Source of the DNA: Chara braunii
Lineage: Eukaryota > Streptophyta > Charophyceae > Charales > Characeae
Direction: 5' to 3'
Assembly: GCA_003427395.1 (NCBI GenBank)
Contig: BFEA01000086.1
Coordinates: forward strand, 1,508,575 to 1,559,814
DNA length: 51,240 nucleotides
In this document: piece by piece, positions 10,301-21,600 of the stretch
Numbering within the stretch: position 1 is the first letter of the stretch
Layout: each line of letters opens with the position of its first letter
The notes under the pieces: model-generated
Told to the model about the DNA's origin: nothing
The model's input: the letters and a program-made list of their open reading frames with translations, nothing else
Database searches by the model: none
Program-made: the position numbers and the translations under genes

Positions 10301-10892
10301 ACACCATCATCACCTCGTGATCCAACTTTTTTTTAACTATCATCGAACAAAAAGTTGGGTAACTCATACAGCAGAAAGACAGAGTAAAGTCAGAGTCAGG
10401 CCTAGGATATAATTTTATCGCTCGAATTTCAGACTTTTCGCCCCTGAGTATGACAATTTTATCTTTGAACTTAACTTCTGGGTCGGCTTCCTCATGCCAA
10501 TCCATATCCAGAATCATGTCAAAGGGTAAATTATTCTCTATTATGAAGGATACTTCGTGTAAGATATTTTTTCCTTCCTTTGTCCTGAAATAACACTTGA
10601 CACAGTTAACGTATTGAGAGACATTGATTGTGTTCTTGTCAGCCGATATAGATGTGATAGGTCGAGGTAAGTCGTTTTCCTTCATTCCCAGATACAATTT
10701 GCAAATTCCCTTCTTTAAGATATAAGACCACATCGATCCTGAATCTAACAGTGAACCAACTCGCATGTGCGCAATCTCAAATTTCGTGATCATTAACTCA
10801 CCCTTAGACTTAGCTTTCTTCGCCCACGAACTCCATAGTGCTATGAGTTCATTGTCGAGCTCGTCAAGGGAATGTTCAGTGAGACAGAACAA
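10290..10892 (-). pseudogene. Retroviral-type aspartic protease region
   Basis: A 200-residue frame, the longest left in the element. VGSLLDSGSMWSYI carries the catalytic DSG motif, and the segment LPFDMILDMDWHEEADPEV corresponds to the conserved (D)xILGMDWL region of Ty3/gypsy proteases. The enzyme would cleave the Gag-Pol polyprotein. It overlaps the start of RT by frame only. Confidence 0.85.
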
Positions 10893-11070
10893 AGTACAGT
10901 GTCAGGGTGTTCTGGACGACGGACGGAAGAAGAGTTATTCTCTGCCTTAAGAGACGAAAGGTTATAAGGGGTTGTAGGCGTCTTACCTTTGTCTTCGTCT
11001 AAACCCTTCGACTCAGTAGTAGCAGATGTTACTCCTACTGGCTGCTCACTTTTGGGTTCCTAATAAGTGG

Positions 11071-11112
11071 GCACCAGACTATCACATGACCCACGGTGCC
11101 ACACTTGAGGCA
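11071..11112 (-). other. CCHC zinc knuckle of Gag
   Basis: Reading minus from 11112, the 14 codons give C-LK-C-GTVG-H-VIVW-C, an exact CX2CX4HX4C nucleic-acid-binding knuckle. It lies between the Gag capsid remnant and protease, where Ty3/gypsy nucleocapsid belongs. Confidence 0.85.
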
Positions 11113-11646
11113 TTGGCGGTTGTCCATTTTAGACTGCCACTCTTGTCGTGTCATGTTCATTTTCTCCCAAGGTTTTCGGAACGCAATGCCGGGATGCTTG
11201 GGAAACGAGCGTGACCTCCTTTTCTTCTTCTATTGACTTTGGCCTCCCTTGTTGGGCATCACGACAGTGATATCACCCTTCCGAGATTTACTGTCGCCAT
11301 TACCTCCTCCTCCCTCAGACTCGTTGAAATGTAACTTCTCTACAGTATCATCGTTAAACGCAACAAGCATATGGTCTTGACGTTTTTGACGCCAGAGGAC
11401 CCGCTAACCATACCCACCAATCGGTCCTGACTTTACCACCGAAGCGTACGTACTTTTCACTTGAGCGATCATCTACTCTCTTTGGAGGGCGAGGTCACGA
11501 AATTGTCGATAGTTATACTTCTCAGACTTGGCTTCTGCCACGAGTTGTCTGCGAATGAGCTCGGGCAGTGCACGTGAGTATATATTCAAGACCTAATTGT
11601 CCTATAAGTTCAACCCAAGACCCTGCAAAAAACGTTCAACCTTACG
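11113..11646 (-). pseudogene. Gag capsid C-terminal region, broken
   Basis: Minus-strand sequence between the capsid fragment and the zinc knuckle. No frame is open for long, but it lies between two recognisable Gag segments, so it is decayed gag and not spacer. Confidence 0.6.
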
Positions 11647-11844
11647 TCACAAAGCATCAAACGAAGTCCAACGTTTCTGACCGATTGTAGTTAGTTCGTC
11701 GAAGGTCTTATCGACCGTCGTCTTGTCAAGAAACCTCTCCTTTATCTTTTGGAGAAATTGCTTGAGGTTCAGGGTCTTAGCCGACTCACCGATATCCTCA
11801 AAACCAGCGGTATTGACTTCGGCTATCACCCATTCCTTAGCCAC
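11647..11844 (-). pseudogene. Gag capsid-like fragment
   Basis: A 65-residue fragment (QFLQKIKERFLDKTTVDKTF, then FDELTTIGQKRWTSF) resembling the retrotransposon Gag helix block W...F...L...F......A...L..L.Q. It leads downstream toward the zinc knuckle. Gag forms the particle that packages element RNA. Confidence 0.7.
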
Positions 11845-12097
11845 TCCTCCGAGACAAGACGTGGGAAAGCGACCTGACTCTCAAGCTCGACGGGTGCAGG
11901 CCTGATATACGTCTGGATTTCCGCAATCCACAACAACAGATTCTCATTTTTTTTATATTATTATACGTGAATGACAATTTCATCTTAACTTTTTTTTTCT
12001 TCTTCGGCTTTTCCACTTCCTTCACCGGTTCTTCTTTCTTGGTGGGTTCTTCCGTCTTTTCAGCCGGTCTCTCAGGTTCTTTCTTAGAACTTTCTGA

Positions 12098-12475
12098 CTA
12101 CTCCGATGTAACCCTCTTCATTGCATCCTTCATTAATTTTTTATGGGGTTCCTTTTTGACTACCTCCCCTTTGGTCTCCTCCTCAGTTCCTATTTTGTCT
12201 TTTCCCTTAAGGAGTCTTGTCACTGTCTCCATTGCGGCAGTGTTGCGGTCAATCTTCTTCTCAAGAGAAACAAGGTAGATCATGATAAACTTAAGGATGA
12301 ATGCAAGCTTGCTGCCTGCTTCTTCATAGTAAAATCTTTGCCTTAATTCATCCATAATTTTTTTTTCTTCTTCTTGCGCTTCTTGTAGTCTCCGGAATCT
12401 CTCAATCTTTCTTTTTTTTTCTCTCAGCGTGTTTTCTAATTGCTTAATATTCTCCTTCGTTATCTCAACAGACAA
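12098..12475 (-). pseudogene. Gag N-terminal coiled-coil segment
   Basis: A 125-residue frame, strongly helical and charged (KENIKQLENTLREKKRKIER, then QEAQEEEKKIMDELRQRF) and consistent with a coiled coil, followed by a Lys/Glu-rich stretch. It sits upstream of the capsid fragment in element order, which is why I assign it to Gag. Sequence alone would not identify it. Confidence 0.6.
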
Positions 12476-12576
12476 TTGCGGTTCTACCTTCTTCCTTTTT
12501 TTTTTTTTTTTTTTTTTTTCTTCCTTTCCTGTTCCATCTTGTCTAGGTTCTCGGCAAAATACCGGTCAAGGGTCAT

Positions 12577-12966
12577 TCACCCTTGCTTTATGAGGTCCTC
12601 GACCTTCTTATCGGTCTCCATCACTTGAACGACTGTTTCCGCGACTTTTAGTTCACCTTGTGCAGCACGCACATTGATCTGGCCATGAATTAGTTGTTCA
12701 ATCTCTGAACTGGAGCGGTGTACCTCACCGAGAGACTGGTGGAGAAAACTGATCAAGGTCTTCTTTCTTGTTTCAATTTGGCCACAGGTCTTTAGTCCCC
12801 CCCTTCTTCGTTGGCATAAACTATGAGAGAGATAAGGAAGAAAAAAAGAGTGAACCGCACCAAAATAGAGGCACGCAGATATTTCCAGAGAGAATTCATT
12901 TTTCCAAGTGTGTAGATGCCGCACCGTAAATAAAATCAAAAGAAAAGAATATATTCCATGACACAC
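12577..12966 (-). pseudogene. Putative start of Gag, helical
   Basis: Its C-terminal half (HQSLGEVHRSSSEIEQLIHG, then GELKVAETVVQVMETDKKVE) is helical and runs toward the coiled-coil segment. The N-terminal, hydrophobic half is probably not coding. Assigned by position in the retrotransposon. A T-rich run at 12498-12519 separates it from the next piece. Confidence 0.45.
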
Positions 12967-14267
12967 GCAACGCCTACATCAAGCAGTATTCAAGGCAGAT
13001 TACAGAAAAAACAGGTTTTCAATTGCTTTCCTAATCGAACTTTGCTGTTTTTTTTCGGTGTGATGACGTTCTACAACAATGTACAGGTATCGTAGCCACG
13101 ACCAATGTGATCAGGACAACAACATACTCGTAAGTATACACAACAACCACAAAACAACCAACAGGTGAGTAGAGAGTCAACACAACAACACAATCAATGA
13201 TTAGCTTCCTTCTTCTTTCGGTTGTACCATCTGCAGCAACAATGCAACATAGGTGCACACTCAATAGTTCACCCTCAGCAGCTTGTATGCATGCCACGTG
13301 TCACCCCTGGCCTTCCAACGCAACAGTTCTATCATGTCAGCGTCAAGGAACGAAAAGGTCTACAAGGAAGAATGCCACGTCACAGTGCGGGTTTGCTACA
13401 CACTCAACACCGGCATACCACGTCAGCGCATCAATAGCAGGCAATCACAACGTTCCAAGTCAGATCATGCATTGCCACAATACCACATCCGCATTCCTCA
13501 TTATGCCACAAGCAATGCGCCACATCAGCAATCCTGGTCTCTTTCTTGACCAACGCCACGTCAACCTTTTGCCAACGAAACTCTCGCCAGTATCTCGACG
13601 TCTTCAGTGTAGCCACATCATCATTTTCAAGGGAGGTTGCGCGCATATGCAATCCTTCAATGTCTGGACTTGCGGTGTTATCGTGCGCATTAATAATCGC
13701 GTTCCGTTTTGCACATGCGGCACCTCCCACTTACCTGGGTGCCACGTCAACACCTGACAACAAACAACAAATTGCGATGAAGGAGTTTGCTCCAATATTA
13801 AATTGTAATGAACCCCGTCTGGCAGATACTCATCAGTTGTCATGCACCAGTAGTCTAGACCTCTGCAACAGAGTCTCCAATTATCGTGAAGTGAAATCTG
13901 AAACAGTATCTCATTACCGTTAGACGATAAAAGATCACACGAGTAATCCCATCAAACCCCACTTCTTCTCGGGGTTGCTTCCCTCTCCACGTCATCAACA
14001 AGCAAATGATAATAAGTATAATAATCAATCACACAGTAGTGTCAAGTGACACTCTTATCTCGTGAAGACCAAGAAGACACAGTAGATTACAATGACGACA
14101 TTAACCTCAGGTGAGTACCCCATTCCAATCCTCCACGAATCCTGATCTCCCTCCTCCTCGCAACCAGTCACCTCATGTAGACAGCGTGGACAATGCCACG
14201 TCAGCAGTCAAGACAGGTGGCATGCGCCACATCAACAATGAAGACCAGTGACACCGCCACATCAGCA
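12967..14267 (-). other. 5' untranslated leader of the LTR element, GCCACRTCA-rich
   Basis: No gene is convincing here. Between about 13280 and 14240 the word CCACGTCA or CCACATCA occurs repeatedly (near 13373, 13415, 13520, 13551, 13605, 13736, 14200 and 14225) at irregular spacing. The same word is part of the LTR minisatellite. Short frames on both strands here are products of this repeated word. Confidence 0.6.
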
Positions 14268-15010
14268 TGCAATATAGACCAGAGGCAGCGCCACATCAGC
14301 ATGCAATGTAGACCAGAGGCAGCGCCACATCAGCATGCAATGTAGACCAGAGGCAGCGCCACATCAGCATGCAATGTAGATCAGAGGCAACGCCGCATCA
14401 GCATGCAATGTAGACTAGAGGCAGTGCCACATCAACATGCGATGTAGACCAGATGGCAGTGCCACATCAGCAATGTCTAGCGCCCAATGCAGAACGCGCC
14501 AGCAAGCTGTCACAGTCCACGTTGTCGTCCATAGTGCCTGCGCACAGCCAGCGTCCAACCAGCGTCTCGCCAACGTCGTGCCAACATCAATGCCTGCGTC
14601 TGGTCAAAGTCAAACCAGCGTCCAAGCAGCATAGTAAGACCGAATGCTGACCACCTCGAAGACAGCCTTTAAGTAGCATTTGACGAGGTTGTCTGGCCTC
14701 AGATCCCTCCCCCACAGTCGTCCAGATTGACGCACAGCCGACGGTCTGGATTGTGTACAGTTGCAGACTTCCCTTTGGACCTCATGCTGTCAGGGTACCT
14801 TCATACAAACAAATGTGGGTGCCTAACTGGCAGCCTGGCCTGGGTATCTTTGACTTTGACTGTTAGGTGGACCGACAGTTGACTTGGTCAACTATATCTC
14901 GTATAGGCCCTGAATCTTTTTATGGGATGTTTTGCCCCCCTTCGGCCTAGGTTTGAGTGCGGTCAGTAACCCTCAGACTATCCACGAGGCATACAACATG
15001 GGTTATTGCA
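14268..15010 (-). repeat. 5' LTR
   Basis: Aligns throughout with 6733-7429 and shares the ttattgca end. It carries six ~37-bp minisatellite units against five in the other LTR, plus a small indel, which accounts for the ~46-bp length difference. The unit array lies at the inner edge here, so the exact inner boundary is uncertain by one or two units. Confidence 0.87.
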
Positions 15011-15394
15011 CTTTTGTCATTAGTGTGGGGATTGCCCGCACAGCCCACACCGTGGGTGCTAGGTTAGTTCTCTTGGTAGTGCAGCTTGCAGTCTATTCAA
15101 GCATATGTCTATTCAAGCATATGTCTATTCAAGCAATCAGTGCAAGAACAAGGGGCTGTGTGCTCGGGGACTGGCGTGTAGCAGATCACCATAGTGACTT
15201 AGAAGCTGCAAGCAGCTAGCTGCGTCTCCCCTAGAAGCAGCCACGAGCTCTGCGTGTAGTACCACTTAAAGTAGGCAATATGTGGGCTGCCACGTAGGTA
15301 AGCAAACAACTCAGGCAATTGTTACATTTAACCGATCAACCTTTGCACATAGTAGGACACACTGCAACAGGCATTCAGCACAACTGTATCTTAA
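15011..15394. other. Spacer with short tandem repeat
   Basis: No gene seen. Three head-to-tail copies of tctattcaagcatatg (the last partial) lie at about 15091-15135. A small hairpin (gtgtggggattgcccgcacagcccacac) lies near 15028. Confidence 0.5.
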
Positions 15395-15557
15395 AGTTTG
15401 ATTAGGGATGTTGGACCCGCTTTCAGCAAGTTCTGCTTCCTACCAATAGATGGAGCCTCCCCGGGAGTACTAATCGTGTCTGCTCTTACTAGCACCCCTA
15501 CCACTCACTCGGGTTNTTTTTCCAAAAAAAAAAAAAAGCAAAAAAAAAAAAAAAAAA
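15395..15557 (+). mobile_element. LINE 3' UTR fragment with poly(A)
   Basis: Homologous to the LINE 3' end at 25340-25486 and to the inverted fragment at 598-812 (words ccaatagatggagcctcc, gtctgctcttac, actcgggtt). It ends in an interrupted poly(A) at 15524-15557. One N at 15517. A 5'-truncated insertion lying directly against the next LINE. Confidence 0.7.
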
Positions 15558-15582
15558 CATTGTCAACTGAAATATCCTGCGT

Positions 15583-16031
15583 TTGGCCAGTCAAGGGGTG
15601 GATTGGGAGATAACTGTAGCAACTCACAACCATATTCATAAGGAGTTCTGGCCCCACACAACGTACCGGGCTTATACACCAAAACCGGGTAGTGCATGTG
15701 TGGCTATATGGGTTCCACCATGTTCAAAAGTTGAAGTACTTAACTGGGAAGCAGACCGAGATGGATATATATATTGGCGATGTTCGAATCACAGGTGGTC
15801 AATATACTGAATGGATATGGTCCCAATGACATAGGGGAACGCCAGACTTTTTTCGAATTCCTACTACCCCGTCTCCCGGTTGGTATTCCTATCATAGTGG
15901 CAGGGAATTTTAATGCAGCACCAGATCGTAACCTTGATAGATGGAATATACTCGTACCGTATCTGCCCTATATAGAATCTGATGAGCATATATATCATAT
16001 CCAAATTATGCACTTCCTACAACCTTTTTGA
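15583..16031 (+). pseudogene. LINE apurinic-type endonuclease, C-terminal part
   Basis: Two overlapping frames. The diagnostic piece is IPIIVAGNFNAAPDRNLDRW, equivalent to the GDFN....D motif of L1 APE endonucleases, with N for the usual catalytic-loop D. Before it are YAPN-like YGPNDIGERQTFFEFL and the strand VAIWVPPCSKVEVL. The enzyme nicks target DNA to prime reverse transcription. The N-terminal half is missing through 5' truncation, and a frameshift near 15775-15800 splits the rest. Confidence 0.8.
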
Positions 16032-16065
16032 CTCCTTCATATGATTAAATCCTACTACCAAGACT

Positions 16066-16951
16066 TTGTCTTGCTTCACCCGAAGACGTTCAAATAGACC
16101 TTCCAAATTTCGGATTGATCTTATTCAGGCCTCTGAAGACCTTCAAGAAGGACTTCACTTTGCCTGTATTCTACCCAGAAGTCAATTTCCGGGCCTTGAC
16201 CATGCAATGCGTATGGCGGTTTTTTCCTTCCGTAAGAAGTCGGATCAGGACAGGGGGTTCTATAAACTCCATACTTCACACCTCAAGGACCAGGACTTTC
16301 TACAATATCTCAAGGATGTATGAAAATTCTGGAGAAAGCAAAAAAATCTTATCGACAATGACGTAATATGGTTCAACAACGGCCTAGCTTTTCTAGGTCG
16401 TAAATGCAATGAATACTCTAAAGACTTGGCAAAACTAAGACATAAAAAAGAAACTGAAATCCTTAAAAAAAATCAGGAACTTCAAAAAATTGAGATAAAT
16501 CCGGATGATCAAGAGGCCCTGGAGCCAATAGCAAAACAAAATTCAGATATTAGAGGATCATTTACTCAATTATTTGGAATACAGGTGACAAGGAATCAGA
16601 ATACGTGGCAAGCTAAAAAAACATTAGATGGAAGGCGATATGAACGCTCGTTTCTTTGCCATGGTCAGGGTTAGAACTAGCAAGACTATGATAGAGGTTT
16701 TAATCAACTCTTTCAATAACAACGAACCCTTAGCCATCTCAACAACAACCAATATGAAATTAGTTAGGGACTTGTATAAAAATCTCTTTACTTCAAAAGA
16801 AAATTTTATACCTCTGTCACAAAAAGATAGAAAAATTGATGAATTCCTAGTTCTCTTTAATAAATCTATCACGGAAGCACTGAAAGAGAAACTGAAAATG
16901 TCATTAACCAATGACGAAGTATGGAAGACCCTAATCCTCATGGAAGAATAA
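16066..16951 (+). pseudogene. LINE linker between endonuclease and RT
   Basis: Three pieces in shifting frames: GLDHAMRMAVFSFRKKSDQD with FYKLHTSHLKDQDFL (the L1 D-H-x-x-V and 'K.N...L.D..F' block), a charged helical stretch around KKETEILKKNQELQKIE, and NARFFAMVRVRTSKT...LVRDLYKNLFTSKE, which corresponds to the L1 pattern N.KFFH...+.R...I...F..LFT. It ends MSLTNDEVWKTLILMEE then a TAA stop and KTP, the first half of the K-x-P-G-x-D-G-x-P motif. Confidence 0.75.
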
Positions 16952-16960
16952 AAAACACCA

Positions 16961-17440
16961 GAAATTGACACAAACGGTTATCGGGTAGCTGAAAATTAAA
17001 GAATGAAAATTCTGAACTGAGAGTTTTTGGCACTCTGAAAATCATGAATGGTCCTGAAGTGGTGAAAGGTCCGAAGACCCTGAAAACCACCTGTTTAGGC
17101 AGGCTGCATCCTGAAGTGATGAAGGGTGTCCTGAAGTAGTCAAGTGAGAGTTTTTGGCAGTCTAAAAATCCTGAATGGTCCTGAAGTGGTGAAAGGTCCG
17201 AAGACCATGAAAACCACCCTTCACCACTTAAGGATGCAGCCTGCCTAAACGTGTGGTTTTCAGGGTCTTCGCAGTTTTCACCACTTCAGGACCATTCAGG
17301 ATTTTCAGACCTGAATGGTCCTGAAGTGGTGAAAGGTCCGAAGACCCTGAAAACCACCTGTTTAGGCAGGTTGCATCCTGAAGTGGTGAAGGGTGTCCAG
17401 AAATGGTGATGAAAAATACGACTATTGTTAACCTTCTCTC
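16961..17440. mobile_element. Nested inverted-repeat element inside the LINE
   Basis: Cuts the LINE between KTP and GIDDLPKKTWEF. It holds three forward copies and one inverted copy of a unit of about 75-100 bp (cctgaagtggtgaaaggtcc, gaaaaccacctgtttaggcag), the inverted copy centred near 17260. It can therefore fold into a long hairpin. The ends are only weakly inverted (ggttatcg / cgattgttaacc-like) and the target duplication is not clear. Non-coding, probably a MITE-like element that grew by internal duplication. Confidence 0.7.
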
Positions 17441-17626
17441 GGAATTGATGATCTCCCAAAAAAAACTTGGGAATTCATATGGGGTTCTCTTGCACAAGAT
17501 TTGATGGATTATTACCAAGCGATCTGGGATGCAGGGGATATGGGGGAAATAGTTAATCAAGGGGTTCTCACACTCTTGTACAAAAAATATGATAAACTTA
17601 ATATTTGCAACTATCGTCCTATCACG
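17441..17626 (+). pseudogene. LINE reverse transcriptase, first block
   Basis: Reads GIDDLPKKTWEFIWGSLAQD, then IWDAGDMGEIVNQGVLTLLYKKYDKLNICNYRPIT, the opening of an L1-clade RT (GxDGLP, then G.ITLI.K.....NYRPISL). The frame stays open to the point where the 6-kb insertion begins after codons for Pro-Ile-Thr. Confidence 0.88.
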
Positions 17627-17639
17627 TTGTCGGGGCAAA

Positions 17640-19790
17640 TACCCTTGCCGGGGTTTTTAAACGTCGGACGTTGTCCGACTCTTTCGTTGAATAAATGGAC
17701 TTGATGAGATTGACGATTGCCAAAAAAATTATTCGGACCTGAAACATGACTGATAGACTAAAAGTTTTCGAACGTTAGTCCTGACGCGTGTGACGTCCAG
17801 GAGTAGCGGATGTGAATGGCAAGGCTTCGTTTTTGTCGCGTGCCGCAGGGACATGCGAACATGGGACGCTAAACTAAACCCTATCTAGATACAGGGTGTT
17901 CGCGTTGGTGTTGGGCCACAGGATCTGCTTCGTACAGAGGACCTGGTACTGTGACCTAGCCGGCCGCGGGCCACCTAGCCAAGCCACAATAGTGGGCAGC
18001 CTGCCGAGTTGACAGGCGGCGCGGCTAGAGAGGGGGGGGCAGGCTGAGTCTGCCCAGCTATGGCACGCAGACCTTTGGAAAGGCAACGCTTCTTATAGAA
18101 TAGTTGCAAGCTTAGCTCCTTTTCTTTTGGAGCTGCCCACTGCACCAGCATGAAGCACGGTCATTCTCGGCTGCGAGATCATCAAATCTCACAGCCAGGA
18201 ACGGCCGCGTGACTGCAACATGGCCCCAACGCAAAGATGACACGCATAAATTAAAAAAACGGCCCATAATTTTTTCGATTCTCCTAAGGGAATAGAGCCT
18301 GGGTCTGCAAGTCAGTGGGGTAGGGGGGAATGCCAGCCAGGCTGGCGTAGTCTATAGTGGTCGTTGGCTTATGCCAACGATATTCCTTATTAAAAAAAAA
18401 ACAAAAAAAAACAGCGGAGAGATAGGTGTCATTGCTGAAGCAACGGTCATCACTCCAGAGGCTGCACGAGGCAAACAATGCCTCCACTGTTGAAGAAAAC
18501 AGTCTCTTTAGACTGTCTGGGAGCACGATAGTTCTCACCTCATGGTCACACAAATTTTTGTAGCCGCGAGATCTAAGATCTCGCGGCTGATATCACACGC
18601 GCCGAAGAAAAAGGAAAGTTGAGGGAGTTGGAGAGAGAGAGAGAGAAATGGGAGGATAAGACAGAGGAGGACCTACTCCTTCCGACCTGCCAGCTGCCTC
18701 CCCATTGTCAGGGGGGGAAGAAGAAAAAGAAAAGAAAAGAAAAGAAGGAAAAGAAAAAAAAAAAAAAAGAGAAAACGAGATCTGATTTGTTTTGAAAATC
18801 CATATTTTTCAGTTTGCGCCAATATTGTTTTGGTGGCGTTAAACAATTATGTAGGCCTTGAATTTTTTTCTGCAGGTAACTAGCGATCTAGGCCATGCGC
18901 ATGAATTGTCTTAGAGTTGTTTATGAAGCGAATATTTTTCTAAAAATCATCAAAGTCGGGGTACTTTTTGCACCCCACTCTAGGCCTGTCGGGATTTGAA
19001 CTCGTGAATTTTCACGAGTTCTTTCCCTACCTCTCCCAATCTGACAACTGTCATCCCCGTTTTGAGGGGAGGGCAGGGGAGGAAAGATAAATTGAGGGTA
19101 GAAGGAGAAAGGAAAAAGCTACGGCCACGAATGTGGCCGCAGATACGATCAGAGACAGGCCAAACTGACCTGAATGTGATTCAGGCCAGAGGCTGGGGAG
19201 TTGAAGAGTTGGTGAGGGGAACTTGGCTGGAAGCAACCATTTTCCCGCTGAACCTGCACTCAGTATAGTGTTGAGTGCAGGGAAAAGGGAGGAAAAGAGG
19301 TGGGCAGTTCAGTACAACTGCCATCCTAAGTGTGTGGCTGAGGAGAGACAGCCTCAGTCCGTTGACCTTGCTCAGATCAATGGCCCCAGGCAAGTGACGA
19401 ATTTTGCCTGGGGGCAGCTGAGGCTGCTGTTGCCCTCCTCAGCCACTACAAAAGAGGCAGCTGTCCCCCAGCTGCCTCACACTTGCCTCCAATTGCCAGT
19501 GTGCAACAACACATTTGCCTCATCGTTGGAGTGCTGGAGAGGAAGCAGGAGTGCTGCCGGTGGAGCTGGAGGACTGCGGAGGAGCGCGACGAAGGAGGAG
19601 ACAGCCATAGGCTTGGCCGGAGCACTCTGATCCACCCCTTGGCAGGCTGGTCTCAAGGGGGACTCTGCGGCAGCGTGGTGAGGAGCGGCAGCGGAGCGTG
19701 GCAAGAAGCGACGAGGAGCACGACAACTGGCGGAGATGTGCCGACCGATATTTTTGGCAACCATAACCCATTTTGTGGGGTTATGCTGCT
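17640..19790. repeat. Stem-loop-rich tract
   Basis: At least 17 perfect or near-perfect inverted repeats with short loops, about every 60-150 bp in the densest parts. Examples: 17663-17679 (7-bp arms), 18037-18055 (6), 18169-18196 (11, one mismatch), 18332-18346 (6), 18361-18380 (8), 18499-18516 (7), 18562-18588 (13), 18998-19021 (11), 19042-19053 (5), 19054-19070 (5), 19122-19139 (7), 19169-19185 (7), 19253-19281 (10), 19338-19357 (6), 19384-19413 (10), 19454-19478 (10), 19762-19785 (8). Stems are different in sequence, so this is not one repeated unit. No coding frame accounts for it. Confidence 0.8.
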
Positions 19791-19879
19791 GAAATACCGC
19801 GGCGTCGGCGCGGCACCTTTGTTTTGAGGGGTGACGATGCCGTTTTCATGGCACGCCTGCGACACTTTGTTTTGAATAG

Positions 19880-20345
19880 CGGTGTTGTCATCTTTTGTGG
19901 TGGTACGACATGGCGAAGCGCTGCCGTCTTTTTGCGGTGGTACGACACGGCGAAGCACTGCAGTTTTTTTTACGGTGGTACGACACGGCGAAGCGTTGGT
20001 GTTTTTTTTTACGGTGGTACCGCACAGCGAAGCGCCGCCGTCTTTTTGCGATGGTACGACACAGCAAAGCGCTGCCATTTTTTTTACGGTGGTACGACAC
20101 AGCGAAGCGCCGCCGTCTTTTTGCGGTGGTCCGGCGCGGCGAAGCGTTGCCTTTTTTTTTACGGTGGTACGACACGACGAAGCGCTGCCGTTTTTTTAAC
20201 ATTGGTACGACACAATGAAGCGCCGCCATCTTTTTGCGGTGGTGCGACACGGCGAAGCGCTGCCGTTTTTTTTAGGGTGGTACGACACAGCGAAGCACCG
20301 CCGTCTTCTTGCGGTGGTACGGCACGGCGAAGCGCTGCCATTTTA
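19880..20345 (+). repeat. 37-39-bp minisatellite
   Basis: About twelve head-to-tail units containing gcggtggtacgacac, ggcgaagcgctgccg and a T run. Units alternate between a ctttttgcgg and a tttttttacgg form, giving a roughly 76-bp higher-order period. Frames on both strands (repeating WYDTAKRCR and similar) are artefacts of the array. Confidence 0.9.
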
Positions 20346-21600
20346 TTTTTTTTATGAGGCACGACGCGATGACGTGCTGCCATTTTTCGACGAGAGTTCG
20401 GCACAGCAGTGGAATTGCGGCACGACAGTGGGACGTGTGGCGCGATAGTGGAGCTTTTTTTTTACGGCGCTGAAAGTTTTTTTGTTGTGGCACGGCGTCT
20501 GCTTTTCTTGGTGAAGGTCTGCTACCATTGGTGTGTACGACAACAACAGCGTGACGTGGTGGCGGTTGACGACATGCGACGGGATGAGATTTGAGTGTGA
20601 CAGGCGGGTTTATTTTTCATGCTGCATATGAGATAAATGTTTTGTAGTTGGGACTACCCAACACTTGCAGCATTGGGACTGGATTACTTGGGACTGCCTG
20701 GATTCAGTTCGGACCGACGTGGGACGTGGGTGGTCATTTGCGGCAGTCTTGAGGCATGCGGTTTTTCGATTCGACATCGGTTTTTTTTTTTTTAGAAGTG
20801 TGGCAGAAAGGGTTTTTGACTCATAGTCATTCGACGAAGTATTTGACGGCATGGGACCACCTGGAACCGCGTGGGACCATCTGAGACCGCTTGGGACCAG
20901 TTGGGACTGACGTGACACCAGATTGAGTGTTTTTCTGGAACTCATGCAGCTCGTCGTTTTCACGCTTGGGTTACCGCCGGTGAGGCATGCGAGTAAGATG
21001 TGGTTTGATCAAGATTTTCCTTGAGACTACAACTTTTGGCGACACACACGGCTTATTGGTTGACTTTCTTGAGTGAGCCTGGACGCTTCTTCGGCACCAC
21101 TCCACTCAAGGTCAGTGAACGACTCAGACTCCCTTCACACCTGTGTGCACCCACACATTGCTTGACGATTTTGCTTTGAATGTTTAGGACAAAAGGTTGA
21201 GTGGGGTTGTGGGCGTCATGCATGAGTGAAAAGGTGGGTCTGATGTGAGTAGTAGGACTTTGCTTGTCTTCTTTTGATTGTGTTGTTTGCGTGGTGTGCA
21301 GGTGAGTAAAAAGACTGTATAAAAGTGAGACAAAATACTATTTGATAAAATGACGGAGAATTTTCGCCTCCTTACGATTTTCCTTTTGTCAGTGAGTTGG
21401 GTGAACTTGCTTGCTCTTTCCGAAGGATAATCGATGAGTTCCGTGAGAAAAACAATTTTGAAAACAGAAATAGAATCAAAGCATAATGAATTTAACTTTT
21501 TCCGGGAATTGACCGTCTCTATTCCGAATGACCTTATCTGCCTATACCTGTCCAAATGATTCTCATTCTTTATCCCTTTTGATTTCCCTTTGATTAAGTT
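20346..21600. other. Gene-free part of the nested insertion
   Basis: Degenerate continuation of the minisatellite to about 20600, then a stretch rich in tgggac(c/t) words (20640-20910). No convincing gene. Confidence 0.5.

Larger units (their letters stand above)
6733..15010 (-). mobile_element. Ty3/gypsy chromodomain LTR retrotransposon, decayed
   Basis: An 8.28-kb minus-strand element bounded by direct LTR copies (14268-15010 is the 5' LTR, 6733-7429 the 3' LTR). Internal order is gag coiled coil, CCHC knuckle, aspartic protease, reverse transcriptase, RNase H, integrase, chromodomain, which is Ty3/gypsy order with a chromovirus-type end. The polyprotein is broken into many short frames by stops and frameshifts. 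The LTRs differ by many substitutions and one minisatellite unit, so the insertion is old. It abuts the CTCTA satellite at its left end. No matching target duplication, primer-binding site or polypurine tract was recognised. Confidence 0.93.

Noticed and set aside
19653-20404. Repetitive proteins on both strands (WYDTAKRCR, YHRKK repeats)
   Set aside because: Products of a 37-39-bp minisatellite with T runs; both strands open equally and no unique sequence is present.
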